Below, one piece after another: positions 1 to 6,786 of a stretch of DNA of 7,915 nucleotides. Position numbers and translations under genes: made by a program. Numbering within the stretch: the first letter of the stretch is position 1; every line of letters begins with the position of its first letter. Below the pieces are notes generated by a model. That model worked only from the letters and a program-made list of their open reading frames with translations. It did no database searches and had not been told where the DNA came from. The stretch is from a bacterium (GTDB lineage Bacteria; Desulfobacterota; Anaeroferrophillalia; Anaeroferrophillales; Anaeroferrophillaceae): positions 1 through 7,915 of the forward strand of contig JAOZRP010000091.1 in the NCBI GenBank assembly GCA_029940125.1, written 5' to 3'.

Positions 1-16
1 TAACAAGAGCCATCAG

Positions 17-56
17 GTCAGGAAGCCGGCCCCAAAACTCTGGCCGGTTTCCTGAC
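17..56 (-). terminator. Strong hairpin after the ABC operon, probable terminator
   Basis: A 15-base arm at 17-31 pairs with 42-56 across a 10-base loop, with one G-T wobble and otherwise full complementarity (GTCAGGAA... against ...TTTCCTGAC). It starts 34 bases beyond the stop codon of the last ATPase gene, where a minus-strand operon would be expected to end. On the minus strand the sequence after the stem is only mildly T-rich and has no clear U-tract, so termination may be inefficient or factor-assisted. The stem is symmetrical enough to act in both directions, but the plus-strand side has no U-tract either. Called from the sequence; function is inferred. Confidence 0.55.
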
Positions 57-69
57 TATAAACAACAAG

Positions 70-98
70 TTGACAAAAACCGGCAAGATTTTAATAAT
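70..98 (+). promoter_or_regulatory. Near-consensus sigma-70-type promoter, antisense to the DppF-type gene
   Basis: TTGACA at 70-75 is followed, after exactly 17 bases, by AATAAT at 93-98, so 11 of 12 positions match the sigma-70 consensus. It reads rightward, with a start expected near 105, into the 3' end of the DppF-type ATPase gene, which is on the other strand. No convincing plus-strand gene follows it within the next kilobases, so if active it would make an antisense RNA. It may also be a chance match in an A+T-rich end of a gene. Confidence 0.3.
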
Positions 99-1047
99 TG
101 GGAAAATGACACTCAACCATACGGCCATCTTTCAGCACCGGCTGAGGGATTTTAACCTTGCAGCGCTCGACAGCCTTGGGACAACGAGGGTGAAAGGTGC
201 AGCCTGAAGGCGGCTCACTGGGATTTGGATAGGCTACACCCAGGTGAGTTTCAGGCAGCCCTAATTCCGGATCCGGGGTCAGTACTGAAGTCAACAGGGC
301 GGTAGTATAGGGATGGAGCGGTTTTTTAAAAAGCATTTCAGTTGGCGCTTCTTCAACAATCCGCCCCAAATACATTACCGCCACCCTTGAAGCCAGGTGT
401 TCAACCACAGCCAGATCATGGCTAATCAGGATATAAGTCAAACCCAATTCCCGGCGCAAGTCAATCAACAGATTGAGAATTTGCGACTGCACCGAAACGT
501 CAAGGGCTGAAGTAGGCTCATCACAAATCACTAGTTCCGGTTTCATAATCAGCGCCCGGGCAATGGCAACCCGTTGCCGCTGACCGCCGGAAAGCTGATT
601 GGGGTAATTATAGCGCACCCGTCTGGGCAAACCCATCAGATCCATGATTTTTTCAACCTGAACGTTCTGCTCAGCTGTTGTCCCAACTTTATGCACTTGT
701 AAAGGCAGTGAGATGATTGCCTGAATGGATTTTCGGGGGTTAAGCGAAGCGTAGGGATCTTGAAATACCGGTTGGATTCGACGGGTTCGCTGCCGGCAGG
801 AAAGAGCGGCAATATCTTGCCCCTCAAGCAGAATTTTGCCCTCAGAGGCCGTTTCCAAACCCAGCATAATCTTGGCCAGCGTACTTTTACCGCAGCCGGA
901 TTCACCCACCAACCCCAACACGGAACCCCTGTCAACCGCAAAACTGACCCCATTGACCGCCCGCAACGTTCGCCGCCGTTGAAACATCCCCCCCGAAATA
1001 CGGTACACTTTTCTGATGTTTTTTATTTCCAGCAGCGGCTCATTCAT
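91..1047 (-). CDS. Dipeptide/oligopeptide ABC importer ATPase, DppF/OppF type
   Basis: Cytoplasmic nucleotide-binding subunit that pairs with the DppD-type ATPase to drive import through the two permeases. From the chosen start the protein has 318 residues, normal for the family. Walker A GESGCGKS lies at 48-55, the Q-loop Gln near 96, the signature LSGGQRQR at 152-159, Walker B ELVICDEP at 171-178 and the switch His near 210. A C-terminal oligopeptide-transporter extension carries four cysteines (about 283, 289, 296 and 313) in the GCxFxxRCP...C...C pattern that binds a [4Fe-4S] cluster in studied DppD/DppF proteins. An in-frame ATG at 1080 would add 11 residues. I prefer 1047 because GGAG lies 10 bases upstream of it and family homology begins just after it (MNEPLLEIKN). 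It overlaps the preceding ATPase gene by 8 bases, suggesting translational coupling. Substrate specificity is set elsewhere, so the symbol is left open. Confidence 0.93.
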   Translation of the reverse strand: MNEPLLEIKNIRKVYRISGGMFQRRRTLRAVNGVSFAVDRGSVLGLVGESGCGKSTLAKIMLGLETASEGKILLEGQDIAALSCRQRTRRIQPVFQDPYASLNPRKSIQAIISLPLQVHKVGTTAEQNVQVEKIMDLMGLPRRVRYNYPNQLSGGQRQRVAIARALIMKPELVICDEPTSALDVSVQSQILNLLIDLRRELGLTYILISHDLAVVEHLASRVAVMYLGRIVEEAPTEMLFKKPLHPYTTALLTSVLTPDPELGLPETHLGVAYPNPSEPPSGCTFHPRCPKAVERCKVKIPQPVLKDGRMVECHFPNY

Positions 1048-2050
1048 GCTCGTCATACTCCAACCAGTTGTAACCAGCACGGTCCGGACTTAACAGACAA
1101 CGATAAGAACGCCGGTCATCAATTTCCTGAAGGATCACAGTCTGTTCGGCGCATGCTTCCATAGCCAGGGGACAGCGATTGCGAAAAATACAGCCTTGCA
1201 GCCGGCCGATTGGAGTCGGCACCGTGCCCGGGATGGAACCAAGGTGTTGGCCCCGTTTGCTGCGGCCCGGGATGGGAATGCAAGCCAGCAATCCCTGGGT
1301 ATAAGGGTGCAGGGGTCGGGAAAAAAGTTCCCTGGTGGGCGCGGACTCAATAATCTGGCCGCAATACATGACCACCACCTGCTCCGCAATGCGGGAAACA
1401 ACGCCGAGATCATGGGTAATCATGATCATCCCCATGTTGAATTCCTGCTGCAGATCGGCAAGCAGGGAAAGAATCTGGGCCTGGATCGTAACATCCAGGG
1501 CGGTGGTGGGTTCATCGGCAATGATCAGCGCCGGACCGCACATCAAAGCCATGGAAATCATCACCCGCTGGCGCAGGCCGCCGGAAAGTTGATGTGGATA
1601 CTGTTTCAATCGACTGCCGGCGGCAGTAATCCCAACTTTTTCCAACAGGTAAACAGCACGGTCCCGAGCCTGTCGTCGGGGAACTTTTTGATGTCTGAGC
1701 AGAGCCTCCTCCAACTGATTGCCAATGGTATAGCAGGGATTCAGTAACATCATTGATTCCTGGAAAATCATTGCCATCTGCCGGCCACGGATATCAGCCA
1801 TCTGTTTCTGGCTGAAATGACGCAAATCATCTCCTTCAAAGGAAAGAACAGCCGCCTGACGCCTGGCTTGGCCGGGAAGCAGATTCATGATCGCCATCGC
1901 CGTCAGGGATTTTCCGCAGCCAGATTCACCCACCAGAGCCAGGGTTTCCCCCCGGGAGAGCGAAAAGCTGACATTCCTCACCGCATTTAAAATCCCGGCG
2001 GGAATCGCCAAATCAACCTGCAAATCCTTCACTTCCAGCAGGTGGCTCAT
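1040..2050 (-). CDS. Dipeptide/oligopeptide ABC importer ATPase, DppD/OppD type
   Basis: Cytoplasmic ATPase subunit of 336 residues, partner of the DppF-type ATPase. Walker A GESGCGKS is at 41-48, the Q-loop Gln at 97 (FQESMMLLNP, slightly divergent from the common FQ-D/E-PMTSLNP), the signature LSGGLRQR at 155-162, Walker B ALIIADEP at 174-181 and the switch His at 213 (ITHDLG). The C-terminal extension from about 245 (RPLHPYT) includes PGTVPTP and cysteines 287, 293, 300 and 318, the expected [4Fe-4S] ligands. The start ATG overlaps the stop of the DppC-type gene as ATGA, with GGAGG seven bases upstream, so the start is secure and coupling is likely. The last 15 or so residues, after the fourth Cys, run past the family core and also carry the ribosome binding site of the next gene. 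Catalytic motifs are complete, so it should be active. Confidence 0.94.
   Translation of the reverse strand: MSHLLEVKDLQVDLAIPAGILNAVRNVSFSLSRGETLALVGESGCGKSLTAMAIMNLLPGQARRQAAVLSFEGDDLRHFSQKQMADIRGRQMAMIFQESMMLLNPCYTIGNQLEEALLRHQKVPRRQARDRAVYLLEKVGITAAGSRLKQYPHQLSGGLRQRVMISMALMCGPALIIADEPTTALDVTIQAQILSLLADLQQEFNMGMIMITHDLGVVSRIAEQVVVMYCGQIIESAPTRELFSRPLHPYTQGLLACIPIPGRSKRGQHLGSIPGTVPTPIGRLQGCIFRNRCPLAMEACAEQTVILQEIDDRRSYRCLLSPDRAGYNWLEYDEHE
1058..1061 (-). promoter_or_regulatory. Ribosome binding site that decides the DppF-type start
   Basis: GGAG on the minus strand lies inside the end of the DppD-type gene. It is 10 bases from the ATG at 1047 but only 1 base from an alternative in-frame ATG at 1056, and downstream of the ATG at 1080. 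Only the 1047 start has usable spacing. Confidence 0.5.
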
Positions 2051-2952
2051 GAACGGCCCTCCGGTGCGGTAATATCCCTGATGCCGTCGCCCAGCAGATT
2101 AATGGCCAAAACCAGCATAAACAGGACTGTCCCGGGAATAACAATCAGCCATGGAGTAAAAAACATAAACTCTTTGCCCTCGGAGATCATTAATCCCCAG
2201 GAGGGCAGCGGTGGCTGGACCCCCATGCCCAGGAAAGAAAGCGCCGCCTCCAGCAATATCGCCCTGGCCATTTCCAGAGTGGCAACCACAATAAGGTTGT
2301 TCAGGATATTGGGAAGCAGTTCCCCGAAAATAATCCTCATGGTGGAACAGCCGGTAGCTTTAGCGGCATTGATGTAATCCGCTGATCGCAGTTGTTGGGT
2401 GGTGGAACGCATGACCACGGCAAAACGATCCCAGATCAATAAACCAAGAACGGTAATCACCATTGGCAGTGAGCCGCCCACCAGGGCCACAACCGCCAGG
2501 GCTACCAGGATAACCGGCAGGGCCAGTCTCGTGGTAATCAAAAAACTGACCACCACATCAACCCGGCCGCCGAAATAACCGGCGGCAACGCCCATGGATG
2601 CACCAATAACGGCGGAAATGGACATGGCCGCAAAGCCAATAAGGAGTGAAATGCGCGCCCCGTAGAGAAGCCGACTCAAGTAATCGCGGCCCAGACCGTC
2701 GGTCCCCAAAGGATGCTTCCAAGTCCCATCGGCATGCCAGATGGGGTTGATAAGCCGATGGGCCAAATCCTGATGATATGGATCGCAGGGAGCCAGATAC
2801 GGGGCCAGTAGAGCCACGACCAGTATAACTGCCAGAATGCCGGCTCCCAAAAGGAAACCCCAATGATGAATCGTGCGACGCCACATCATCTGGCCCGGCG
2901 TGGGAAAAGATATTGCCGGAAAGGGAGAAGAAGAATTCTTTTTACTGTCCAT
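2047..2952 (-). CDS. Dipeptide/oligopeptide ABC importer permease, DppC/OppC type
   Basis: Inner-membrane permease of 301 residues, forming the channel with the DppB-type subunit. A hydrophilic N-terminus (1-30) leads into a first membrane segment at about 32-54, as in the OppC N-terminal domain. Then comes the family marker HPLGTDGLGRD at 80-90 and about five further membrane segments (roughly 101-126, 135-158, 162-181, 217-243 and 267-287). The EAA loop that docks on the ATPase is at about 193-215 (YINAAKATGCSTMRIIFGEL), followed later by EAALSFLGMGVQPPLPSWG near 235-253, another hallmark. The start lies 3 bases after the DppB-type stop codon; only a weak, distant AGGG precedes it, so translation probably depends on ribosomes finishing the upstream gene. 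Nothing suggests truncation. Confidence 0.94.
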   Translation of the reverse strand: MDSKKNSSSPFPAISFPTPGQMMWRRTIHHWGFLLGAGILAVILVVALLAPYLAPCDPYHQDLAHRLINPIWHADGTWKHPLGTDGLGRDYLSRLLYGARISLLIGFAAMSISAVIGASMGVAAGYFGGRVDVVVSFLITTRLALPVILVALAVVALVGGSLPMVITVLGLLIWDRFAVVMRSTTQQLRSADYINAAKATGCSTMRIIFGELLPNILNNLIVVATLEMARAILLEAALSFLGMGVQPPLPSWGLMISEGKEFMFFTPWLIVIPGTVLFMLVLAINLLGDGIRDITAPEGRS

Positions 2953-2955
2953 AGT

Positions 2956-3873
2956 TCACGCTACCCTGATGCGGGGATCCAGCAGGGCGTTCAACACATC
3001 GGCAAACAGGGTTAAAAGGACATAAATAAGTGACAGAATCAGCACAATCGCCTGAACCATGGGCAAGTCCGCCCGGGCGATGGATTCGTAAGCCAGCAGG
3101 CCAAAACCGTTGACGGCGAAAACCGATTCAATTACCACCGAACCGCCGAGCATAAATCCCAGTTGAACCGCCACCACTGAAACTACGGGAATAATAGCGT
3201 TGCGCAGGGCGTGTTTAAATAAAACACTGCCGGACAGCAAGCCCTTGGCCCGGGCCGTACGGATGTAATCAGAAGACAGAACATCCATCATTCCCGATCG
3301 GGTAAGACGCATGAAAGCCGGGGTGGCATAATAACCCAGGGCAATGGTCGGCAGAACAAAATGCCGCCAGCTGCTGCTGCCGGAAACCGGAAACCAGCGC
3401 AGGGTAACCCCAAAAAACAGAATCAGAATCAAACCAAACCAGAAAGAAGGCATGGCCTGCCCCAATACCGAAATGCCGAGCGCTACCCGGTCAATCCAGG
3501 TATTGGGGCGAATGGCCGCCAATACCCCTAAAGGGATAGAAAGAGTCAAGGCAAAAAGCAGGGCGCTGGCCCCAAGCGTCATGGTTACTTTCAGTCGATG
3601 GCCAATAATAGCGCTGACATTTTCCCGGAAATAGGGAGACTGTCCCAAATCCCCATGCAGGGCTTTGAGCGCCCAGTCCAGGTACTGGACCATGATGGGC
3701 CGGTCAAGACCATATTTTTCCCGGACGAAAGCAATCTCCTTAGCCGTGGCATTTTCACCGGCCAGCGCATAAGCCGGATCACCGGAAACCCGCACCAGCA
3801 TAAAGCTGAGGAAGGAAACCGTGATGGCAACCAACAAAGCCAGGGCAATGCGTTTACAAGTATAATGGAGCAT
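2956..3873 (-). CDS. Dipeptide/oligopeptide ABC importer permease, DppB/OppB type
   Basis: Inner-membrane permease of 305 residues, partner of the DppC-type subunit. The first membrane segment is at about 9-28, followed by the periplasmic signature RVSGDPAYALAGENAT and YGLDRPIMVQYLDW (about 28-67). More segments lie at roughly 98-122, 133-158, 171-190, 226-252 and 274-296. The EAA-type loop is at about 203-226 (YIRTARAKGLLSGSVLFKHA), and ESVFAVNGFGLL at 249-260 and LLDPRIR near the C-terminus are typical. The ATG has AGGA six bases upstream. It begins 18 bases after the binding-protein stop codon, with no hairpin between, so there is no sign of the transcript step-down often seen after a binding-protein gene. 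Confidence 0.94.
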   Translation of the reverse strand: MLHYTCKRIALALLVAITVSFLSFMLVRVSGDPAYALAGENATAKEIAFVREKYGLDRPIMVQYLDWALKALHGDLGQSPYFRENVSAIIGHRLKVTMTLGASALLFALTLSIPLGVLAAIRPNTWIDRVALGISVLGQAMPSFWFGLILILFFGVTLRWFPVSGSSSWRHFVLPTIALGYYATPAFMRLTRSGMMDVLSSDYIRTARAKGLLSGSVLFKHALRNAIIPVVSVVAVQLGFMLGGSVVIESVFAVNGFGLLAYESIARADLPMVQAIVLILSLIYVLLTLFADVLNALLDPRIRVA

Positions 3874-3891
3874 GTTGCATCCTGCCGGTTA

Positions 3892-5421
3892 CTATTTCCA
3901 TTTGGAAAGGAAAAAACGCGGTACGGCATCAGGCTGAGCGGTGAAATCCAATTCATTGCTGTAAGCGTAATTGGCCACCCAGGTGAACAACGGCACCCAA
4001 TAGGCTTCATCGGCAATCTTTTTCAAAGCCTTGGTATAGGCATCAAGCCGGACTTGACGGTCTATGGAATTGTCGCCCAACTCCAGCCAGTCCCGCACCT
4101 GGGCATCACGGGAAAAGTCCTGTTTCCCGAAGCGGAAAAAATAACCGGTAATATTGGAAATATCATTGATGCCATAAGAACCCCAGGTCAGGAACATGAA
4201 CGGAGTTTTATTGGCAAAGGTTTTTTCCCGCAAGGCGGAATACTTAAGATACTTAAGTTTTGCCTTGATCCCTACGGCTTTCAGGTAACCGACGATGGCT
4301 TCAGCATAGGGACGGTTGCGGTAACCGTAAAAATCAACGGAAAAACCCTGGGGATAACCGGCTTCCGCCAGCAGTTTTTTTGCTTTCGCCGGATTGTAGG
4401 GGTAGGTCGTCACCTCTTGAGTACAGCCAAACTGGGAAGGATAACAAGCTGAGTTAATGACCCGGGATTGCCCTCCCACCAGATTTTTGGCAATGGCCTC
4501 GCGGTCAATGGCGTAGTTTATCGCCTGGCGCACCGCCCGTTTGGAAAAAGGAGAATCACCACAGCGACCGGCAGCGTCCATCTGCAGAAAACCAATGCGC
4601 ATGGTTTCAGCTTTTAAAACCTTGACATTGGGCACCCGGGAAAGCTTGTCAGCCTGATCAGTAGGCACCATGTATATCCAGTCAAGTCCACCGGTCATCA
4701 GCTCAGCCACCTGGGTAGTCATTTCCGGAATGGTGCGCTGCACCAGTTTGCCAATTGAAGGCTGGCCTTTGGGACTGTCTTTAAAATAGTTGTCATTTTT
4801 CACGAAAACTATCTTTTTGCCAGGATCAACCTCCGCCACCCGGTAAGGACCAGTTCCCACCGGTTGCCGACCAAAACCCTCGGGTCCAACCTTGGCATAA
4901 TATTCGTTGGGATAAATGGGCAGGTTGCCGGCCAGATATTCCAATGCGGCCGGGAATGGTTTTTTGAGCAGAATTCGCACTTTGTAGGGCCCAAGCTTTT
5001 CAGCCTTCTGTATCCAGTTTACATTCCGTTGGACAAGAATTTTGTTGTCGGGATTGGAAACAAAATTGATGGTATACACGACATCATCCGCATCAAATTT
5101 CTCCCCATTGTGAAAAGTGATCCCCTGCCGCAATTCAAATTCCAGGGTTGTCGTATCAATCCAGCGGTACGATTTGGCCAGTAGGGGCTGATACTCATTG
5201 GTATCGGGGTTGCGGTAGAGCAGGTCATCACAAATCAAGCGGCTGACAATCATTCCTTCCCGGGCCGTATTGAAATAGCGGTCAAGGGTTTCCAGTTCTT
5301 TTTTCCAGGCAAAATTCAGCGTATCGTTAGCCTTGTTGGCCAGGATCGGAGTTCCTGAAAATACAACCAGGCACAACACCAGGGTTACCAATGCGGCAAT
5401 TTTTTTCGTGATTTCGACCAT
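3892..5421 (-). CDS. Periplasmic solute-binding protein, family 5 (peptide/nickel/opine type)
   Basis: A 509-residue extracytoplasmic receptor that should deliver ligand to the adjacent importer. Residues 1-28 form a signal peptide: Lys6-Lys7, a hydrophobic core at about 8-22, and probable signal peptidase I cleavage after ILA (28). No lipobox Cys is at the cleavage site, so the mature protein should be soluble in a periplasm. Family 5 landmarks are LRQGITFHNGEKFDADDVVYT at about 97-117, VGTGPYRV at 188-195, AVRQAINYAIDREAI at 296-310 and AYWVPLF near 473-479. Where OppA and DppA have W-x-x-D, whose Asp holds the peptide amino group, this protein reads W413-G-S-Y416, which argues against ordinary peptides. 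The mature protein has four cysteines (64, 287, 326 and 333), so a disulfide is possible. GGGAGGG precedes the ATG. The ligand is unknown; N-blocked peptides or amino acids are my best guess from context. Confidence 0.9.
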   Translation of the reverse strand: MVEITKKIAALVTLVLCLVVFSGTPILANKANDTLNFAWKKELETLDRYFNTAREGMIVSRLICDDLLYRNPDTNEYQPLLAKSYRWIDTTTLEFELRQGITFHNGEKFDADDVVYTINFVSNPDNKILVQRNVNWIQKAEKLGPYKVRILLKKPFPAALEYLAGNLPIYPNEYYAKVGPEGFGRQPVGTGPYRVAEVDPGKKIVFVKNDNYFKDSPKGQPSIGKLVQRTIPEMTTQVAELMTGGLDWIYMVPTDQADKLSRVPNVKVLKAETMRIGFLQMDAAGRCGDSPFSKRAVRQAINYAIDREAIAKNLVGGQSRVINSACYPSQFGCTQEVTTYPYNPAKAKKLLAEAGYPQGFSVDFYGYRNRPYAEAIVGYLKAVGIKAKLKYLKYSALREKTFANKTPFMFLTWGSYGINDISNITGYFFRFGKQDFSRDAQVRDWLELGDNSIDRQVRLDAYTKALKKIADEAYWVPLFTWVANYAYSNELDFTAQPDAVPRFFLSKWK

Positions 5422-5442
5422 GTTGCCCTCCCGTCTATTATC

Positions 5443-6609
5443 TCAGGTTAAGTATTTTTCCACAGCCCGGTAGAAAATTTCCGTGCCGATTTCCAGCACA
5501 TGTTCATCAACATCAAAATAAGGCGAATGCAGCGGGGCAGCCACTCCTGCAGCCGAGTTGGAACAACCCAAACGCATAATGGCACTGGGACAAGCCCGGG
5601 CAAAATAGGCAAAATCCTCAGAGCCCATAATGGGTTCAATGAAGTCAACCTGCCCGGATCCTAAAACTTCACTGGCAACCTCATAAAGGAAAACCGCCAC
5701 TTCTTCGTCATTGACACATGACGGCACTCCTTCATGAATAAGCAAATTGCATTCGACGCCAAAGCTTATTTGTAAACCGGCAACCAGTTCTTTCAGCCGT
5801 TTGACAATCAATTCACGAACCGCCGGCGACAGGGCCCTGATCGTACCTTCCAGCACACTCTGCTCCGGAATGGCATTGGCCACGTCTCCAGACTGCAGTT
5901 TACCGACGGTTATCACTCCGGCGCCGGTTGGCGTGATATTACGTGAAATGATGGTCTGCAATTGAAGGATTAAATTAGCAGTGGCAACGATGGGGTCATT
6001 GCCATCTTCAGGCCTGGCGGCATGAGCCCCCTTGCCGGTGATGACCAAAGTAAAATGGTCGGAGGAAGCGTAGCCAAGACGTTTAAAAATTCCCGCCCGC
6101 CCCAAGGGAATGTTTGGTGACATGTGACCGGCGACGATCCGGTCCACGCTGGGATTTGCCAACACCCCCCGTTCAATCATGGCCTTGGCCCCGGAACCGG
6201 TTTCCTCGGCTGGCTGAAATAAAAATTTCACCTGGCCCCGCATCACAAGAGGCACATTGTTCATCACTAACTTTTTTGCCACCCCCAGCATGATTGCCGT
6301 ATTGACATCATGGCCGCAGGCATGCATCACGCCATCATGTACTGACCGATAAGAACTTTGTCCTCGTTCCTGAATCGGCAACGCATCAATGTCAGCCCGC
6401 AAGCCAATGGTCGGCCCCGAATTGTCTCCTTTGCATAAACCGACAACTCCGGTCAGATCAGTAAAAAGCTGAACGTCCAACTCCATTTTCCGCAACAATG
6501 ACGCTATTTTGTCAGTCGTTCGCCGTTCCTCAAAAGCAATTTCCGGATGACGGTGAAAATCCCGGCGAACATCACTCAACCATTGTCGCATCGTCATATT
6601 TTGACTCAT
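5443..6609 (-). CDS. M20-family (M20D-like) metallo-amidohydrolase
   Basis: A cytoplasmic enzyme of 388 residues with no signal peptide, in the family of hippurate hydrolase, N-acyl-amino acid amidohydrolases, AbgA/AbgB and IAA-amino acid hydrolases. These cleave an amide bond using a two-metal site. Visible motifs are FHRHPEIAFEE (18-28), RADIDALPI (71-79), HACGHD (96-101), FQPAEE (131-136), GSEDFAYF (329-336) and LHSPYFDVDE (360-369). Likely metal ligands are Cys98, His100, Glu136, His162 and His361, with Glu135 as general base, so the site is complete. After His162 the sequence is M-S-P rather than the common V-W-P or N-W-P, which may affect substrate choice. It is the first gene of the operon, 21 bases before the binding protein, so it probably processes the imported compound. 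No strong Shine-Dalgarno precedes the ATG at 6609, and ATGs at codons 5 and 7 are alternatives. The exact substrate cannot be read from sequence. Confidence 0.92.
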   Translation of the reverse strand: MSQNMTMRQWLSDVRRDFHRHPEIAFEERRTTDKIASLLRKMELDVQLFTDLTGVVGLCKGDNSGPTIGLRADIDALPIQERGQSSYRSVHDGVMHACGHDVNTAIMLGVAKKLVMNNVPLVMRGQVKFLFQPAEETGSGAKAMIERGVLANPSVDRIVAGHMSPNIPLGRAGIFKRLGYASSDHFTLVITGKGAHAARPEDGNDPIVATANLILQLQTIISRNITPTGAGVITVGKLQSGDVANAIPEQSVLEGTIRALSPAVRELIVKRLKELVAGLQISFGVECNLLIHEGVPSCVNDEEVAVFLYEVASEVLGSGQVDFIEPIMGSEDFAYFARACPSAIMRLGCSNSAAGVAAPLHSPYFDVDEHVLEIGTEIFYRAVEKYLT

Positions 6610-6660
6610 CTTTTTTCAAATACCCACAAGGTTCCGTTTTACCTGACGGCCGCAGAACAT

Positions 6661-6676
6661 GAAACTCACCGGTTTC
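6661..6676. promoter_or_regulatory. GAAAC-N6-GTTTC inverted repeat upstream of the amidohydrolase gene
   Basis: A perfect 5-base inverted repeat with a 6-base centre, 51 bases before the amidohydrolase ATG, within the probable leader of the operon. It resembles the GAAA/TTTC palindrome at 6740-6753 but is 2 bases longer between the outer G and C. It could be a second operator or a small RNA hairpin. Short repeats like this also occur by chance. Confidence 0.2.
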
Positions 6677-6707
6677 CCCACATCCATCAACATCAAAACC
6701 AAAAATA

Positions 6708-6736
6708 TTGACATTACCTTATCCAACTGTCACAAT
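6708..6736 (+). promoter_or_regulatory. Probable sigma-70-type promoter of the RpiR-family gene
   Basis: A perfect TTGACA (6708-6713), a 17-base spacer, and CACAAT (6731-6736, 4 of 6 matches to TATAAT). Transcription would begin near 6743, giving a leader of about 44 bases before the ATG at 6787. It lies in the divergent intergenic region, correctly placed and oriented for the regulator. Confidence 0.5.
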
Positions 6737-6739
6737 AAA

Positions 6740-6753
6740 GAAACATATATTTC
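6740..6753. promoter_or_regulatory. Candidate operator, GAAA-N6-TTTC near-palindrome
   Basis: GAAACATATATTTC reads the same on both strands except at one symmetric pair. It spans the expected start point of the regulator promoter and covers the -10 element of the minus-strand candidate, so a bound protein could block both. Dyads with GGAA/TTCC-like or GAAA/TTTC-like half-sites are known for some RpiR-family regulators such as IolR. That this RpiR protein binds here is inference from position and symmetry. Confidence 0.35.
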
Positions 6754-6772
6754 ATAAAAATTATTTTTGCAA
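6744..6772 (-). promoter_or_regulatory. Possible promoter of the amidohydrolase-transporter operon
   Basis: On the minus strand TTGCAA (6772-6767) is followed after 17 bases by TATATG (6749-6744), each matching 4 of 6 consensus positions. Transcription would start near 6737 and leave an unusually long leader of about 128 bases before the amidohydrolase ATG. I found no better minus-strand candidate in 6610-6786, but the match is modest and a non-sigma-70 promoter is possible. Confidence 0.3.
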
Positions 6773-6786
6773 CAGGTTTTTCACAA

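Noticed and set aside
1..16. Possible end of a plus-strand gene at the left edge (TAA at 1-3)
   Set aside because: Three bases are not evidence of a coding frame.
760..1164. A 134-residue open frame on the plus strand downstream of the antisense promoter candidate
   Set aside because: It starts over 600 bases from that promoter, is antisense to both ATPase genes and has no ribosome binding site or motif.
1196..1747. A 183-residue open frame on the plus strand
   Set aside because: It is the complement of the DppD-type ATPase coding region, Gly/Asn/Gln-rich in the manner of shadow frames, with no family resemblance.
3598..4452. A 284-residue open frame on the plus strand
   Set aside because: It lies fully antisense to the well-supported binding-protein and DppB-type genes, has no recognisable domain or ribosome binding site, and follows from codon bias on the opposite strand.
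6709..6732. TGACA-N14-TGTCA inverted repeat in the divergent intergenic region
   Set aside because: The left arm is largely the -35 hexamer itself, and 5-base arms with a wide spacer are common by chance.
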